Positions 1-5,780 of a DNA stretch of 5,869 bases are shown in pieces. The notes under the pieces were generated by a model. It was not told the origin of the DNA. It worked only from the letters and a program-made list of their open reading frames with translations, and ran no database searches. A program made the translations under genes and the position numbers. Positions within the stretch are counted from its first letter, which is position 1; each line of letters starts with the position of its first letter. Source of the DNA: Chloroflexia bacterium (GTDB lineage: Bacteria > Chloroflexota > Chloroflexia > Thermomicrobiales > UBA6265). The stretch covers positions 1-5,869 of the forward strand of contig JACCVE010000612.1 in the NCBI GenBank assembly GCA_013698285.1, written 5' to 3'.

Positions 1-214
1 TGATCCGATCCACGGGACCAACGAGCGAGATCGACCTTTGCGATGGCTCTTCGGGCTGCTGCTCCGGCGGCAACCGCGCTACCGGCGGCGCGACCGGCTC
101 CTGCTCAGCCGGGGCGCCACGGGTCTGAATCGCTACCTGGTCCGCCGTCAGCGGGCGGCCCTGCCCCGGTTCGTCGACACCCGCGGCATGGCCTCGGACA
201 CCCTCCTTACCTAG
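1..214 (+). CDS. C-terminal end of an unidentified protein (partial, 5' end outside window)
   Basis: The reading frame that starts at base 2 stays open from the window edge to a TAG at 212-214 and gives the last 70 residues of a protein. I take it as coding because almost all its third codon positions are G or C, as in the clear genes nearby, whereas the two other forward frames lack that bias. The tail is very basic (17 arginines in 70 residues), has a short hydrophobic patch (RWLFGLLLRR) and ends MASDTLLT. I do not recognise the family and assign no function. The gene is convergent with the phosphatase gene that ends at 303, and a strong hairpin lies just after its stop. Which protein it belongs to can be told only from the missing upstream part. 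Confidence 0.6.
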   Translation, partial: DPIHGTNERDRPLRWLFGLLLRRQPRYRRRDRLLLSRGATGLNRYLVRRQRAALPRFVDTRGMASDTLLT

Positions 215-233
215 ACCAGGTCGGGTCATGGAC

Positions 234-272
234 GATAGACCGGGTCGCGGACGAGCCGCGACCCGGTCTGTC
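234..272. terminator. Long GC-rich hairpin between convergent genes, probable bidirectional terminator
   Basis: Bases 237-250 are perfectly complementary to 256-269 (14 bp) around the 5-base loop ACGAG. A U-G wobble at 236/270 followed by two further pairs (235/271 and 234/272) extends the stem to 17 bp. It sits in the 88-base gap between two convergent stop codons (214 on plus, 303 on minus), where a shared terminator is expected. Neither strand has a T-run after the stem, so it is not a classical intrinsic terminator. It could act as a U-less terminator, as a Rho-independent pause, or as a 3'-end RNA stabiliser. Confidence 0.6.
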
Positions 273-302
273 CGCACGGGCGTTTGCCGCGCGCCGGTGT
301 CC

Positions 303-1970
303 CTATTGGACGCCCGGGTTGCCGGCCTCTGTCACGACGGTGTTGATGACCTGGACGGCCGAGGCCGCGTCGCGCACGTCATCCACCTGGTAGTAGTCGG
401 CCGTCCACGTTTGGGGCGTCAGCGTGACACCGGTGTAGCCGCCGTGGCGACCGTCGAACCAGCGGATGTGCTCGTTTCGACCTTCGAAGTACTCCCGGAA
501 GAAGTCGGCGTTGTCGACCGCGCCCCCGGCCGTGATCGAGGAGCAGATGAACTCGGTCCCGACCGTCTCGGAATTTGGGTCGGCCCAGTCGGCCTTCAGG
601 TCGTTGGCCCAGTGGCAGTGGATATCGCCGGTCAGGACCGCGAGGTTGGAGATACCCCGGCTCATGACGTGGCTCAGGATGCGGTTTCGCGCCTCCGGGT
701 AGCCCGGCCAACTGTCCTGCCAGTACTGTCCCGGCGAGCCCGCCTCGCCCGATCCCTGTTCGAGTTCAGCCATCTGGACCTGCTGGGCAAGGACGTTCCA
801 AATCGCCTGGCTCTCGTCCAGGTTCTGCAGGAGCCAGCGCTCCTGCTCGGGGCCAAGCATGGTCGTACTGGGGTCGAGCGCGGCCGGGCAGCGCACGGTC
901 GCCCCCTCGCCGCACGGCTGGTCGCTGCGGTACTGGCGGGTATCGAGGGTCTGGAACTCGGCCAGGTTGCCCCAGGTGAACTCGCGGTAGAGTTGCATGT
1001 TCGGTCCCTGCGGCATGCTGCTGGCCCGGAGGGGCATGTGCTCGTAGTAGGCCTGGTAGGCCGCCGCGACGAGATCCGGGAACCCCGCCTGCGGCCGGGG
1101 ATCCTCGCGGTTCAGGGCGGCGTAGTCGTTCTCGGCCTCGTGATCGTCCCAGGTCACGATCCAGGGCGCCGAGGCGTGGGCGGCCTGGAGATCCATATCG
1201 GTCTTGTAGAGGGCGTGCCGGTTCCGGAACAGGCCGAGGTCGAGGAGGGCATCTCCCGTGAACCGGCGGGGCGCCTCTTCGTCGTCGTAGACGGCGTACT
1301 CGCCGGGCCCCATCTCGTAGATGTAGTCGCCGAGGCCGAAGACCACGTCGAAGTCGTTCTCCGCGATGTGTCGGTAGGCAGCGAAGTAGCCATGCTCGTA
1401 GTGGGCGCAACTCGTGAACGCGAAGCGGAGCTGGTCCACGGCGGCATCGGGCTCGGGCGCCGTCCGCGTCCGGCCGGTCGGGCTCACCTCGCCGCTGGCC
1501 ATGAACCGGTAGTAATACTCCCGGGCCGGCGCGAGACCCGTGACATCGACGTGGACGCTGTGGGCCAGGGCCGGGCTGGCGATGGCGACGCCGGTCTGGA
1601 CGATGTCGGTGAAAGCGTCGTCGTTGGCGATCTCCCAGCGGACCTCGTAGGGGAGCGGCGCCATCCCGCCGCCGTCGCGCGGCGAGACCGCCAGCCGGGT
1701 CCACAGCACCACACCGGTCGGGAGAGGGTCACCGGAGGCGACGCCGAGCGAGAAGGGTGTCGAGGCAAAGGCCGATGCGGCGACTGGTGAAGCATCGGAC
1801 GTGCCGGCCAGGTCTTGGGCGATGAGGCGACTCGGCCGGCCAGGGAAACTGACGGCGGCCGTCAACGCGGCGGCCGAGGCGCCGCTGACGAGGAGCCGGC
1901 GCCGGTTCATCCGCTCGATCATGGCGCGCTCGAACCGCGCCCGCGCGTTGCTCATCCGGTGGTCCACCAT
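303..1970 (-). CDS. phoD: PhoD-family alkaline phosphatase / phosphodiesterase, Tat-exported
   Basis: This 555-residue metallophosphoesterase should hydrolyse phosphate mono- or diesters outside the cytoplasmic membrane to release phosphate. An N-terminal twin-arginine signal is visible: NRRRLL at residues 22-27, a hydrophobic stretch at about 26-41, and a probable cleavage site near LIA-QD (about 49-53). A PhoD N-terminal domain follows at about 72-170 (FSLGVASGDP, VVLWTRL), then the catalytic domain to the end. Family motifs seen are SCAHYEHGYFAAY (Cys188), LGDYIYE (Asp215, Tyr216), WDDHE (274-278) with Asn281, LDTRQYR (342-348), and TGDIHCHW (447-454; His451, His453). By analogy with PhoD these include the iron/calcium ligands, so the enzyme looks intact. 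I chose the ATG at 1970 because GGGAGG (1981-1986) lies 10 bases upstream. The upstream in-frame ATG at 2036 has no comparable site, and a later ATG at 1910 would still keep the Tat motif. Length is normal for the family. Substrate preference cannot be read from sequence. Confidence 0.93.
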   Translation of the reverse strand: MVDHRMSNARARFERAMIERMNRRRLLVSGASAAALTAAVSFPGRPSRLIAQDLAGTSDASPVAASAFASTPFSLGVASGDPLPTGVVLWTRLAVSPRDGGGMAPLPYEVRWEIANDDAFTDIVQTGVAIASPALAHSVHVDVTGLAPAREYYYRFMASGEVSPTGRTRTAPEPDAAVDQLRFAFTSCAHYEHGYFAAYRHIAENDFDVVFGLGDYIYEMGPGEYAVYDDEEAPRRFTGDALLDLGLFRNRHALYKTDMDLQAAHASAPWIVTWDDHEAENDYAALNREDPRPQAGFPDLVAAAYQAYYEHMPLRASSMPQGPNMQLYREFTWGNLAEFQTLDTRQYRSDQPCGEGATVRCPAALDPSTTMLGPEQERWLLQNLDESQAIWNVLAQQVQMAELEQGSGEAGSPGQYWQDSWPGYPEARNRILSHVMSRGISNLAVLTGDIHCHWANDLKADWADPNSETVGTEFICSSITAGGAVDNADFFREYFEGRNEHIRWFDGRHGGYTGVTLTPQTWTADYYQVDDVRDAASAVQVINTVVTEAGNPGVQ

Positions 1971-1980
1971 GTGGGCTCGT

Positions 1981-1986
1981 CCTCCC
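1981..1986 (-). promoter_or_regulatory. Ribosome binding site that sets the phoD start
   Basis: On the minus strand this reads GGGAGG within AGAGGGAGGA, 10 bases before the ATG at 1970. It is the only good Shine-Dalgarno match near the several in-frame ATGs at this end (2036, 1970, 1955, 1922, 1910) and so favours the 555-residue form. Confidence 0.7.
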
Positions 1987-2021
1987 TCTGATACCCCGGC
2001 CGCTGACGGTGCCCCGCCGAA

Positions 2022-2045
2022 CCGTTTCCCCGGCACGGGGAACGG
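2022..2045. other. Bulged inverted repeat in the phoD 5' leader
   Basis: Bases 2022-2032 (CCGTTTCCCCG) pair with 2036-2045 (CGGGGAACGG): 10 bp with one extra T on the left arm and a GCA loop. It lies about 52-75 bases upstream of the phoD start, so on the minus strand it would be in the leader RNA or near the promoter. It could be a regulator site or an RNA hairpin, and nothing distinguishes these. Confidence 0.4.
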
Positions 2046-2122
2046 CCTGGTCCCGGGTGGGTCACCTCACCCAGCCGAGCGCGGGGCGGCCGATCGGGTC
2101 GAAAAGCGAAAAACGTCCGCGA

Positions 2123-2135
2123 CCGGAGTCTCCGG
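2123..2135. promoter_or_regulatory. Short perfect dyad CCGGAGTCTCCGG
   Basis: Six-base arms CCGGAG and CTCCGG are symmetric about one T. The dyad lies in the divergent region next to a tandem CGAAAA repeat, a reasonable place for an operator. Short CCGG-rich dyads are frequent by chance in DNA of this composition, so the call is tentative. Confidence 0.25.
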
Positions 2136-2320
2136 CCGTTCCCCCGATCGTAGGCCCCCCGGATGCCGGGCGGCTTAAGGTCCGGTGAACGGGAGACTAA
2201 GGAACCACGAAAAGGGGGAGACTCGGTCCCATCGGGCCAGACCACCATGCCCCGGCACGGCCAGAATCGAGGCCCCGCGATCCCAGGGAACACCACTCGC
2301 GTCGGGCCTTCGTCCATCCG

Positions 2321-2349
2321 TTCGCACGTTCGGCAAAAACTGCGATAAT
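2321..2349 (+). promoter_or_regulatory. Sigma-70-type promoter with extended -10 for the tct cluster
   Basis: The -35 TTCGCA (2321-2326, 4 of 6 to TTGACA) and the -10 GATAAT (2344-2349, 5 of 6 to TATAAT) are 17 bases apart. TGC immediately precedes the -10, which gives the extended form TGCGATAAT. A short A-run (2335-2339) lies in the spacer and this is one of the few AT-rich spots in the region. Transcription would start near 2356 and leave a leader of roughly 70 bases before the tctC GTG. Confidence 0.65.
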
Positions 2350-2360
2350 CACGACCCCGT

Positions 2361-2378
2361 GCCGGATGGTACTCCGGC
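2361..2378 (+). other. Leader hairpin just after the predicted tctC transcription start
   Basis: GCCGGA (2361-2366) and TCCGGC (2373-2378) are exact complements around the loop TGGTAC. The site begins about five bases after the predicted start of transcription. It could be a repressor operator overlapping the start region or a 5'-end hairpin that protects the mRNA. Confidence 0.4.
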
Positions 2379-2412
2379 TCGCGATCGGGACGGACCGGAC
2401 AACCTCACCTCC

Positions 2413-2424
2413 AGGAAGGGAGAG
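2413..2424 (+). promoter_or_regulatory. Ribosome binding site that sets the GTG start of tctC
   Basis: The purine-rich run AGGAAGGGAGAG ends four bases before GTG at 2429. An in-frame ATG at 2366 lies upstream but has no such site, and starting there would put an arginine-rich stretch before the signal peptide. Confidence 0.75.
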
Positions 2425-2428
2425 ACGC

Positions 2429-3496
2429 GTGATCCACCGCATCCTCAACGTGGCCTTGGCCACCCTCGTGCTGCTCGCCGGCGTCGTCGCCGTGGGGGTG
2501 CCGCGCGTCGCGGGCATCGCCCGCCAAGATGTCACCTGCAACACTCCGTACCCGACCGACACGCTCCAGATCATGGCCCCGGCCGCGCCGGGCGGCGGGT
2601 GGGACACCACCGCTCGCGAGATGCAGGCCGTCCTCCAGACCGGGATCATCGACCAGAGCGTCGAGGTCTACAACGTCGAGGGCGCCGGCGGCACGATCGG
2701 GCTAGCCCAGCTCGTCAGCGACAACGCCGGCGACCCGAACACCCTGATGATGATGGGCCTGGTGATGGTCGGCGGCATCGCCACCAACCAATCCGAGGTG
2801 ACCCTCGACGACGTGACCCCCATCGCCCGGTTGACGACCGAATACGAGGTGATCGTCGTCCCGGCCGACTCGCCGTTCCAGACCATGGCCGACCTCGTCG
2901 CCGCCTTCCAGGCCGATCCGGGCGCCACCGCCTTCGCCGGCGGATCGGCCGGCGGCACCGATCACATCCTCGTTGGCCTGATCGCCCAGGCGGTCGGCAT
3001 CGACCCGACCCTGATCAACTACGTCCCCTACTCCGGCGGTGGAGAGGCGCTGGCCGCCCTCCTCGCCGGCGATGTCGCGGCCGGCGTCTCCGGCTACGGT
3101 GAGTTCCAGGGCCAGATCGAGGCGGGCGAACTGCGCGCCCTCGCCATCTCGGCGGCGCAGCCCGCGGCGGATGCCACCCCGGCGGCCGGTACTGCCGAAG
3201 CGAGCCCAGCCGCCGCGCTGCCCCCGGTGCCGACGCTGCAAGAGCAAGGCGTCGATGTCGAGTTGGCCAACTGGCGCGGCGTCGTCGCCGGACCCGACAT
3301 CCCGGACGATGTCCGCCAGTGCATGATCGCGATGGTCGAGACCATGAGCCAGTCGCAGCCGTGGCAGGACACCCTGGCCCGCTATGGGTGGTCGAACTTC
3401 TTCCTCGGCGGTGAGGAGTACGGCACATTCCTCCAGACCGAACGGGACCGCGTCCTGCCGCTGCTGGAAACCCTCGGCCTGATCGAGGCCGCCTGA
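2429..3496 (+). CDS. tctC: TTT-family substrate-binding protein (TctC/Bug), extracytoplasmic
   Basis: This 355-residue solute receptor of a tripartite tricarboxylate transporter captures a small carboxylate-type ligand outside the membrane and hands it to TctA/TctB. A signal sequence occupies residues 1-31: a short basic start (HR), a hydrophobic core at about 5-24, and a possible signal peptidase I site after VAGIA. There is no lipobox cysteine; the first cysteine is residue 37. Family motifs are APAAPGGGWDTTAR (50-63, the ligand-loop signature), NVEGAGGTIG (82-91), GGSAGGTDH (171-179), NYVPYSGGGEALAALLAGDV (197-216), and VPTLQEQG with NWRGVVAGP (267-289). The GTG start is chosen from the ribosome site four bases upstream. 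The protein is somewhat longer than usual for Bug proteins (about 320) because of an Ala/Pro/Thr-rich insert at about 243-265. It is first in the cluster and 163 bases from tctB. The ligand is not predictable: members bind citrate, other dicarboxylates, aromatic acids or amino acids. Confidence 0.93.
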   Translation: MIHRILNVALATLVLLAGVVAVGVPRVAGIARQDVTCNTPYPTDTLQIMAPAAPGGGWDTTAREMQAVLQTGIIDQSVEVYNVEGAGGTIGLAQLVSDNAGDPNTLMMMGLVMVGGIATNQSEVTLDDVTPIARLTTEYEVIVVPADSPFQTMADLVAAFQADPGATAFAGGSAGGTDHILVGLIAQAVGIDPTLINYVPYSGGGEALAALLAGDVAAGVSGYGEFQGQIEAGELRALAISAAQPAADATPAAGTAEASPAAALPPVPTLQEQGVDVELANWRGVVAGPDIPDDVRQCMIAMVETMSQSQPWQDTLARYGWSNFFLGGEEYGTFLQTERDRVLPLLETLGLIEAA

Positions 3497-3507
3497 CGAC
3501 CGACCCT

Positions 3508-3549
3508 GGCACGCGGCGCGAGTCACGATCGCGATCCGCACCGCGTGCC
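3508..3549 (+). other. Stem-loop just after tctC
   Basis: GGCACGCGG (3508-3516) is an exact complement of CCGCGTGCC (3541-3549). The 24-base loop itself contains the palindrome GATCGCGATC (3527-3536). The structure starts 12 bases after the tctC stop and has no T-run behind it, so it looks more like an mRNA 3'-end stabiliser or partial attenuator than a full terminator. Confidence 0.45.
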
Positions 3550-3584
3550 CCCGGACCACTGAAGCCATGATGACCGCCGCGGCC

Positions 3585-3613
3585 CGCGGCACCGGCACCA
3601 TGCCGGAGCCGCG
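3585..3613 (+). other. Second stem-loop in the tctC-tctB gap
   Basis: CGCGGC-A-CCGGCA (3585-3597) pairs with TGCCGG-A-GCCGCG (3601-3613): 12 bp interrupted by one A/A mismatch, with the triloop CCA. It has no following T-run. Lying 47 bases before the tctB start, it could reduce read-through or block decay running back into tctC. Confidence 0.5.
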
Positions 3614-3659
3614 AGCCAGATGACGACGACCAGCGTCCGGACGAGCCGGAGGGATCATC

Positions 3660-4229
3660 GTGCCGGCGACCGACGACCATATCGACACCGACGGCGCGCG
3701 CGATCCCCGACCTGGCCCCGCGCCCGAGCCGGACGGCGCCTCACGCGGCGCCCTGGTCGCGGAGCTGCTGGTGGCGACCGCCGCGGTCGCCCTCGGCGTC
3801 TGGATGCTGCGGGAGACCGGGGAGATCCGCGTCGTCCGCTCCTATGCCCAAGTCGGTCCCCGGGTCATCCCGACGATCGTCGGCTGGGGCCTGATCGGCA
3901 CCGGCGCTTGGCTCGCCCTCGACGCGCTGAGGGGCCGGGGCACCAGGCCCACCGACGATGCCGAAGACGTCGACCTCTCCCTGCCGACCGACTGGGTCGC
4001 CCTCGGCCTCATCGCGACGGCCCTGCTGGCCTACCTCATCCTCCTTGAACGCGGCGGCTACGTCGTCGCCAGCACGGCGCTCTTTGCCATCGCCGCTTTC
4101 GGGATGGGCAGTCGGAAGTACCTCCGCGACCTCGCCTGCGCCGCCGGGCTGGCCCTGGGGACATGGTTCCTCTTCACCGCCGGCCTCTCGCTGCGCCTGC
4201 CGGCAGGCTGGCTCGAAGGGATTCTCTAA
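3660..4229 (+). CDS. tctB: TTT-family small membrane subunit (TctB)
   Basis: This 189-residue integral membrane protein is the small permease subunit, which works with TctA to import the ligand delivered by TctC. Hydrophobic segments are visible at about 31-50, 69-90, 112-129, 133-149 and 156-175, matching the usual four-to-five-helix TctB plan. The end LRLPAGWLEGIL resembles the conserved C-terminal LPxG region of the family. Before the first helix there is a 29-residue hydrophilic tail rich in Asp, Pro and Arg, and an acidic loop at about 99-106 lies between helices two and three. The GTG start is supported by GGAGGG (3648-3653) six bases upstream. The stop codon is one base before the tctA start, which implies translational coupling. 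TctB sequences diverge strongly, so identification rests on size, topology and position between tctC and tctA as well as on these motifs. Confidence 0.88.
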   Translation: MPATDDHIDTDGARDPRPGPAPEPDGASRGALVAELLVATAAVALGVWMLRETGEIRVVRSYAQVGPRVIPTIVGWGLIGTGAWLALDALRGRGTRPTDDAEDVDLSLPTDWVALGLIATALLAYLILLERGGYVVASTALFAIAAFGMGSRKYLRDLACAAGLALGTWFLFTAGLSLRLPAGWLEGIL

Positions 4230-4230
4230 C

Positions 4231-5718
4231 GTGGGTGCCTTCGGTGACCTGATCAACGGCTTCGGCGTCGCCCTGACGCCCCAGAACCTGGGGTGGGCCC
4301 TGCTCGGCGTCTTTCTCGGCACGGCGGTCGGGGTCCTGCCGGGGATCGGCCCGGCCCTGACCGTCGCCCTCCTCTTGCCAGTCACCTACGACTTGGAGCC
4401 GATCAGCGCCTTCATCATGTTCGCCGGCATCTACTACGGCGGCATGTACGGCGGCTCGACTACTTCGATCCTGCTCAACACCCCGGGCGAGTCCGCCTCG
4501 ATCATCACGGCCCTGGAAGGCAACCAGATGGCCAAGCGCGGCCGGGGCGCCGCCGCACTGGCGACGGCCGCGATCGGGTCGTTCGTGGCCGGTACCATCG
4601 GCACGATCGGTCTGACGCTGATCGCCCCGATCATGGTCGAGGTGGCCCTCAACTTCGGCGAGGCCGAATACCTGGCCCTGATCGTCCTCGCCTTCAGCAC
4701 CATCACCGCCCTGCTCGGCGGCTCGCTGGCCCGGGGCTTCCTGGCCCTGTTCCTCGGCCTGGCCCTCGGCCTGGTCGGGATCGACGAGATGACCGGCCAG
4801 GCCCGCTTTACCTTCGGCATCCCCCAGCTCCGCAACGGCATCGACGTCGTCACCGTCGCCGTCGGCCTCTTCGCGGTCGGCGAGACCCTCTGGATCGCCT
4901 CCCGCCTGCGCCAAGACACCGATTCCGTCACCCCCGTCAGCGGCTCGATCTGGATGACCCGCGACGAGTGGCGGCGATCCTGGAAGCCCTGGCTGCGCGG
5001 CACGGCCCTCGGCTTCCCGATCGGCAGCCTGCCCGCGGGCGGGGCCGAGATCCCGACCTTCCTCTCCTATTCGTTGGAAAAGCGGCTCAGTGCCCACCCG
5101 GAGGAGTTCGGCAAAGGGGCGATCGAGGGGGTCGCCGGGCCGGAGGCGGCCAACAACGCCTCGGCCGCCGGGGTCCTCGTCCCGCTGCTGACCCTCGGCC
5201 TGCCGACCTCGGCCACCGCCGCGATCCTGCTGGTCGCTTTCCAGCGCTACGGCCTGCAACCCGGCGCCCAACTCTTCGACAGCGACCCGAACCTGGTCTG
5301 GGGACTGATCGCCAGCCTCTACATCGGCAACACGATGCTGCTCGTCTTGAACCTGCCCCTGGTCGGCCTCTGGGTCCGGCTGCTGGCGATCCCCCGCCCG
5401 CTCCTCTACGCCGGCATCCTCGTCCTCGCGGGCCTGGGCACCTACACGCTGAACAATTCCACCGTCGATGTGGTCGTCCTCTACATCCTCGGCGCGCTCG
5501 GCTTCGTGATGCGCCGCTTCGCGATCCCCGTCGCCCCGGCCGTGGTGGCGATGATCCTCGGCCCCCAAGCCGAACAACACTTCCGCCGCGCCCTCCAGCT
5601 CAGCCAGGGCGACTACTCGACCTTCGTCACCCGCCCCCTGGCCCTCTCGATCTTCATCCTCGCCGCCATCTCGGTCGTGGCACCGCTGGCGGTGAAGGTC
5701 GTCAGAAGGTCGCGGTGA
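4231..5718 (+). CDS. tctA: TTT-family large permease subunit (TctA)
   Basis: This 495-residue polytopic membrane protein is the transport channel of the system, thought in the family to be driven by a proton or sodium gradient. It has about a dozen hydrophobic segments and the normal length of about 500. Signature motifs are GVLPGIGPALT (34-44), YYGGMYGGSTTSILLNTPGE (68-87), GSLPAGGAEIPTFLSYSLEK (265-284), FGKGAIEGVAGPEAANNAS (293-311) and LLTLGLPTSATAAIL (319-333). The two Gly/Pro-rich motif sets in the N- and C-terminal halves fit the internal pseudo-repeat known for TctA. I start it at GTG 4231, one base after the tctB stop, with GAAGGG (4215-4220) ten bases upstream. The open frame extends farther 5' but only through tctB in another frame. 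The protein ends in a basic cytoplasmic-type tail, VVRRSR. No defect or frameshift is visible. Confidence 0.95.
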   Translation: MGAFGDLINGFGVALTPQNLGWALLGVFLGTAVGVLPGIGPALTVALLLPVTYDLEPISAFIMFAGIYYGGMYGGSTTSILLNTPGESASIITALEGNQMAKRGRGAAALATAAIGSFVAGTIGTIGLTLIAPIMVEVALNFGEAEYLALIVLAFSTITALLGGSLARGFLALFLGLALGLVGIDEMTGQARFTFGIPQLRNGIDVVTVAVGLFAVGETLWIASRLRQDTDSVTPVSGSIWMTRDEWRRSWKPWLRGTALGFPIGSLPAGGAEIPTFLSYSLEKRLSAHPEEFGKGAIEGVAGPEAANNASAAGVLVPLLTLGLPTSATAAILLVAFQRYGLQPGAQLFDSDPNLVWGLIASLYIGNTMLLVLNLPLVGLWVRLLAIPRPLLYAGILVLAGLGTYTLNNSTVDVVVLYILGALGFVMRRFAIPVAPAVVAMILGPQAEQHFRRALQLSQGDYSTFVTRPLALSIFILAAISVVAPLAVKVVRRSR

Positions 5719-5744
5719 ACCTGGCCGCGTTTGGCCCGCTCGAT

Positions 5745-5773
5745 AACCGGCGTTGACAAACCCGGAGCCGGTT
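5745..5773. promoter_or_regulatory. Inverted repeat around the downstream promoter, candidate operator
   Basis: AACCGGC (5745-5751) and GCCGGTT (5767-5773) are exact complements separated by 15 bases, with centres 22 bp apart, about two helical turns. The -35 hexamer (5753-5758) lies between the arms and the right arm ends two bases before the -10. That geometry suits a dimeric regulator. As RNA from tctA read-through it could also form a 7-bp hairpin, but no T-run follows. Confidence 0.45.
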
Positions 5774-5780
5774 GTACGAT
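5753..5780 (+). promoter_or_regulatory. Sigma-70-type promoter of the gene starting at 5850
   Basis: A perfect TTGACA (5753-5758) is followed after 16 bases by TACGAT (5775-5780, 4 of 6 to TATAAT). Transcription would begin near 5787, giving a leader of about 63 bases. The promoter starts only 35 bases after the tctA stop, so the next gene can be expressed separately from the transporter. Confidence 0.7.

Larger units (their letters stand above)
1971..2428. promoter_or_regulatory. Divergent intergenic region between phoD and tctC
   Basis: This 458-base stretch carries no convincing gene: the open frames crossing it lack ribosome sites and resemblance to known proteins. On the phoD side it holds a bulged hairpin (2022-2045), the dyad CCGGAGTCTCCGG (2123-2135) and a tandem CGAAAA repeat (2100-2112). 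The middle holds GGGAGACT twice (2191-2198 and 2216-2223, 25 bases apart). On the tctC side it has an extended -10 promoter (2321-2349) and a leader hairpin (2361-2378). I could not find a good sigma-70 promoter for phoD. The best minus-strand candidate is TACGAT (complement of 2147-2152), which has no decent -35 at proper spacing. Confidence 0.6.

Noticed and set aside
43..393. A 116-codon plus-strand frame crossing the first gene's end and the convergent hairpin
   Set aside because: It would overlap the phoD 3' end and run through the terminator-like hairpin. Its third codon positions lack the expected G/C bias, unlike the frame ending at 214.
228..1790. A 520-codon open frame on plus antisense to phoD
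   Set aside because: It is a by-product of GC-rich codon use: stop codons are rare in the other frames. It has no ribosome site, it contains low-complexity Val/Arg/Gly text, and the minus-strand frame has every PhoD motif.
2156..2320. A possible riboswitch in the purine-rich stretch upstream of tctC
   Set aside because: It lies upstream of the predicted transcription start, and I could not match it to a known riboswitch core.
2185..3102. A 305-codon plus-strand frame over the intergenic region and tctC
   Set aside because: It has no start signal and gives an Arg/His/Pro-rich translation typical of a +1 shadow. tctC in the correct frame has the signal peptide and family motifs.
3567..3623. 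An 18-codon open frame in the tctC-tctB gap, a possible leader peptide
   Set aside because: No credible ribosome site precedes it, its codons are those of the stem-loop arms, and its stop is 36 bases short of tctB, so no coupling is evident.
2702..3688. A 328-codon minus-strand frame over tctC
   Set aside because: It is an Arg/Gly-rich shadow that runs through the tctC-tctB gap with no ribosome site, opposite a clear Bug-family protein.
4174..5580. A 468-codon open frame on minus antisense to tctA
   Set aside because: The translation is an Asp/Gly/Glu/Gln/Arg-rich string without any domain, and the plus-strand frame is an intact TctA.
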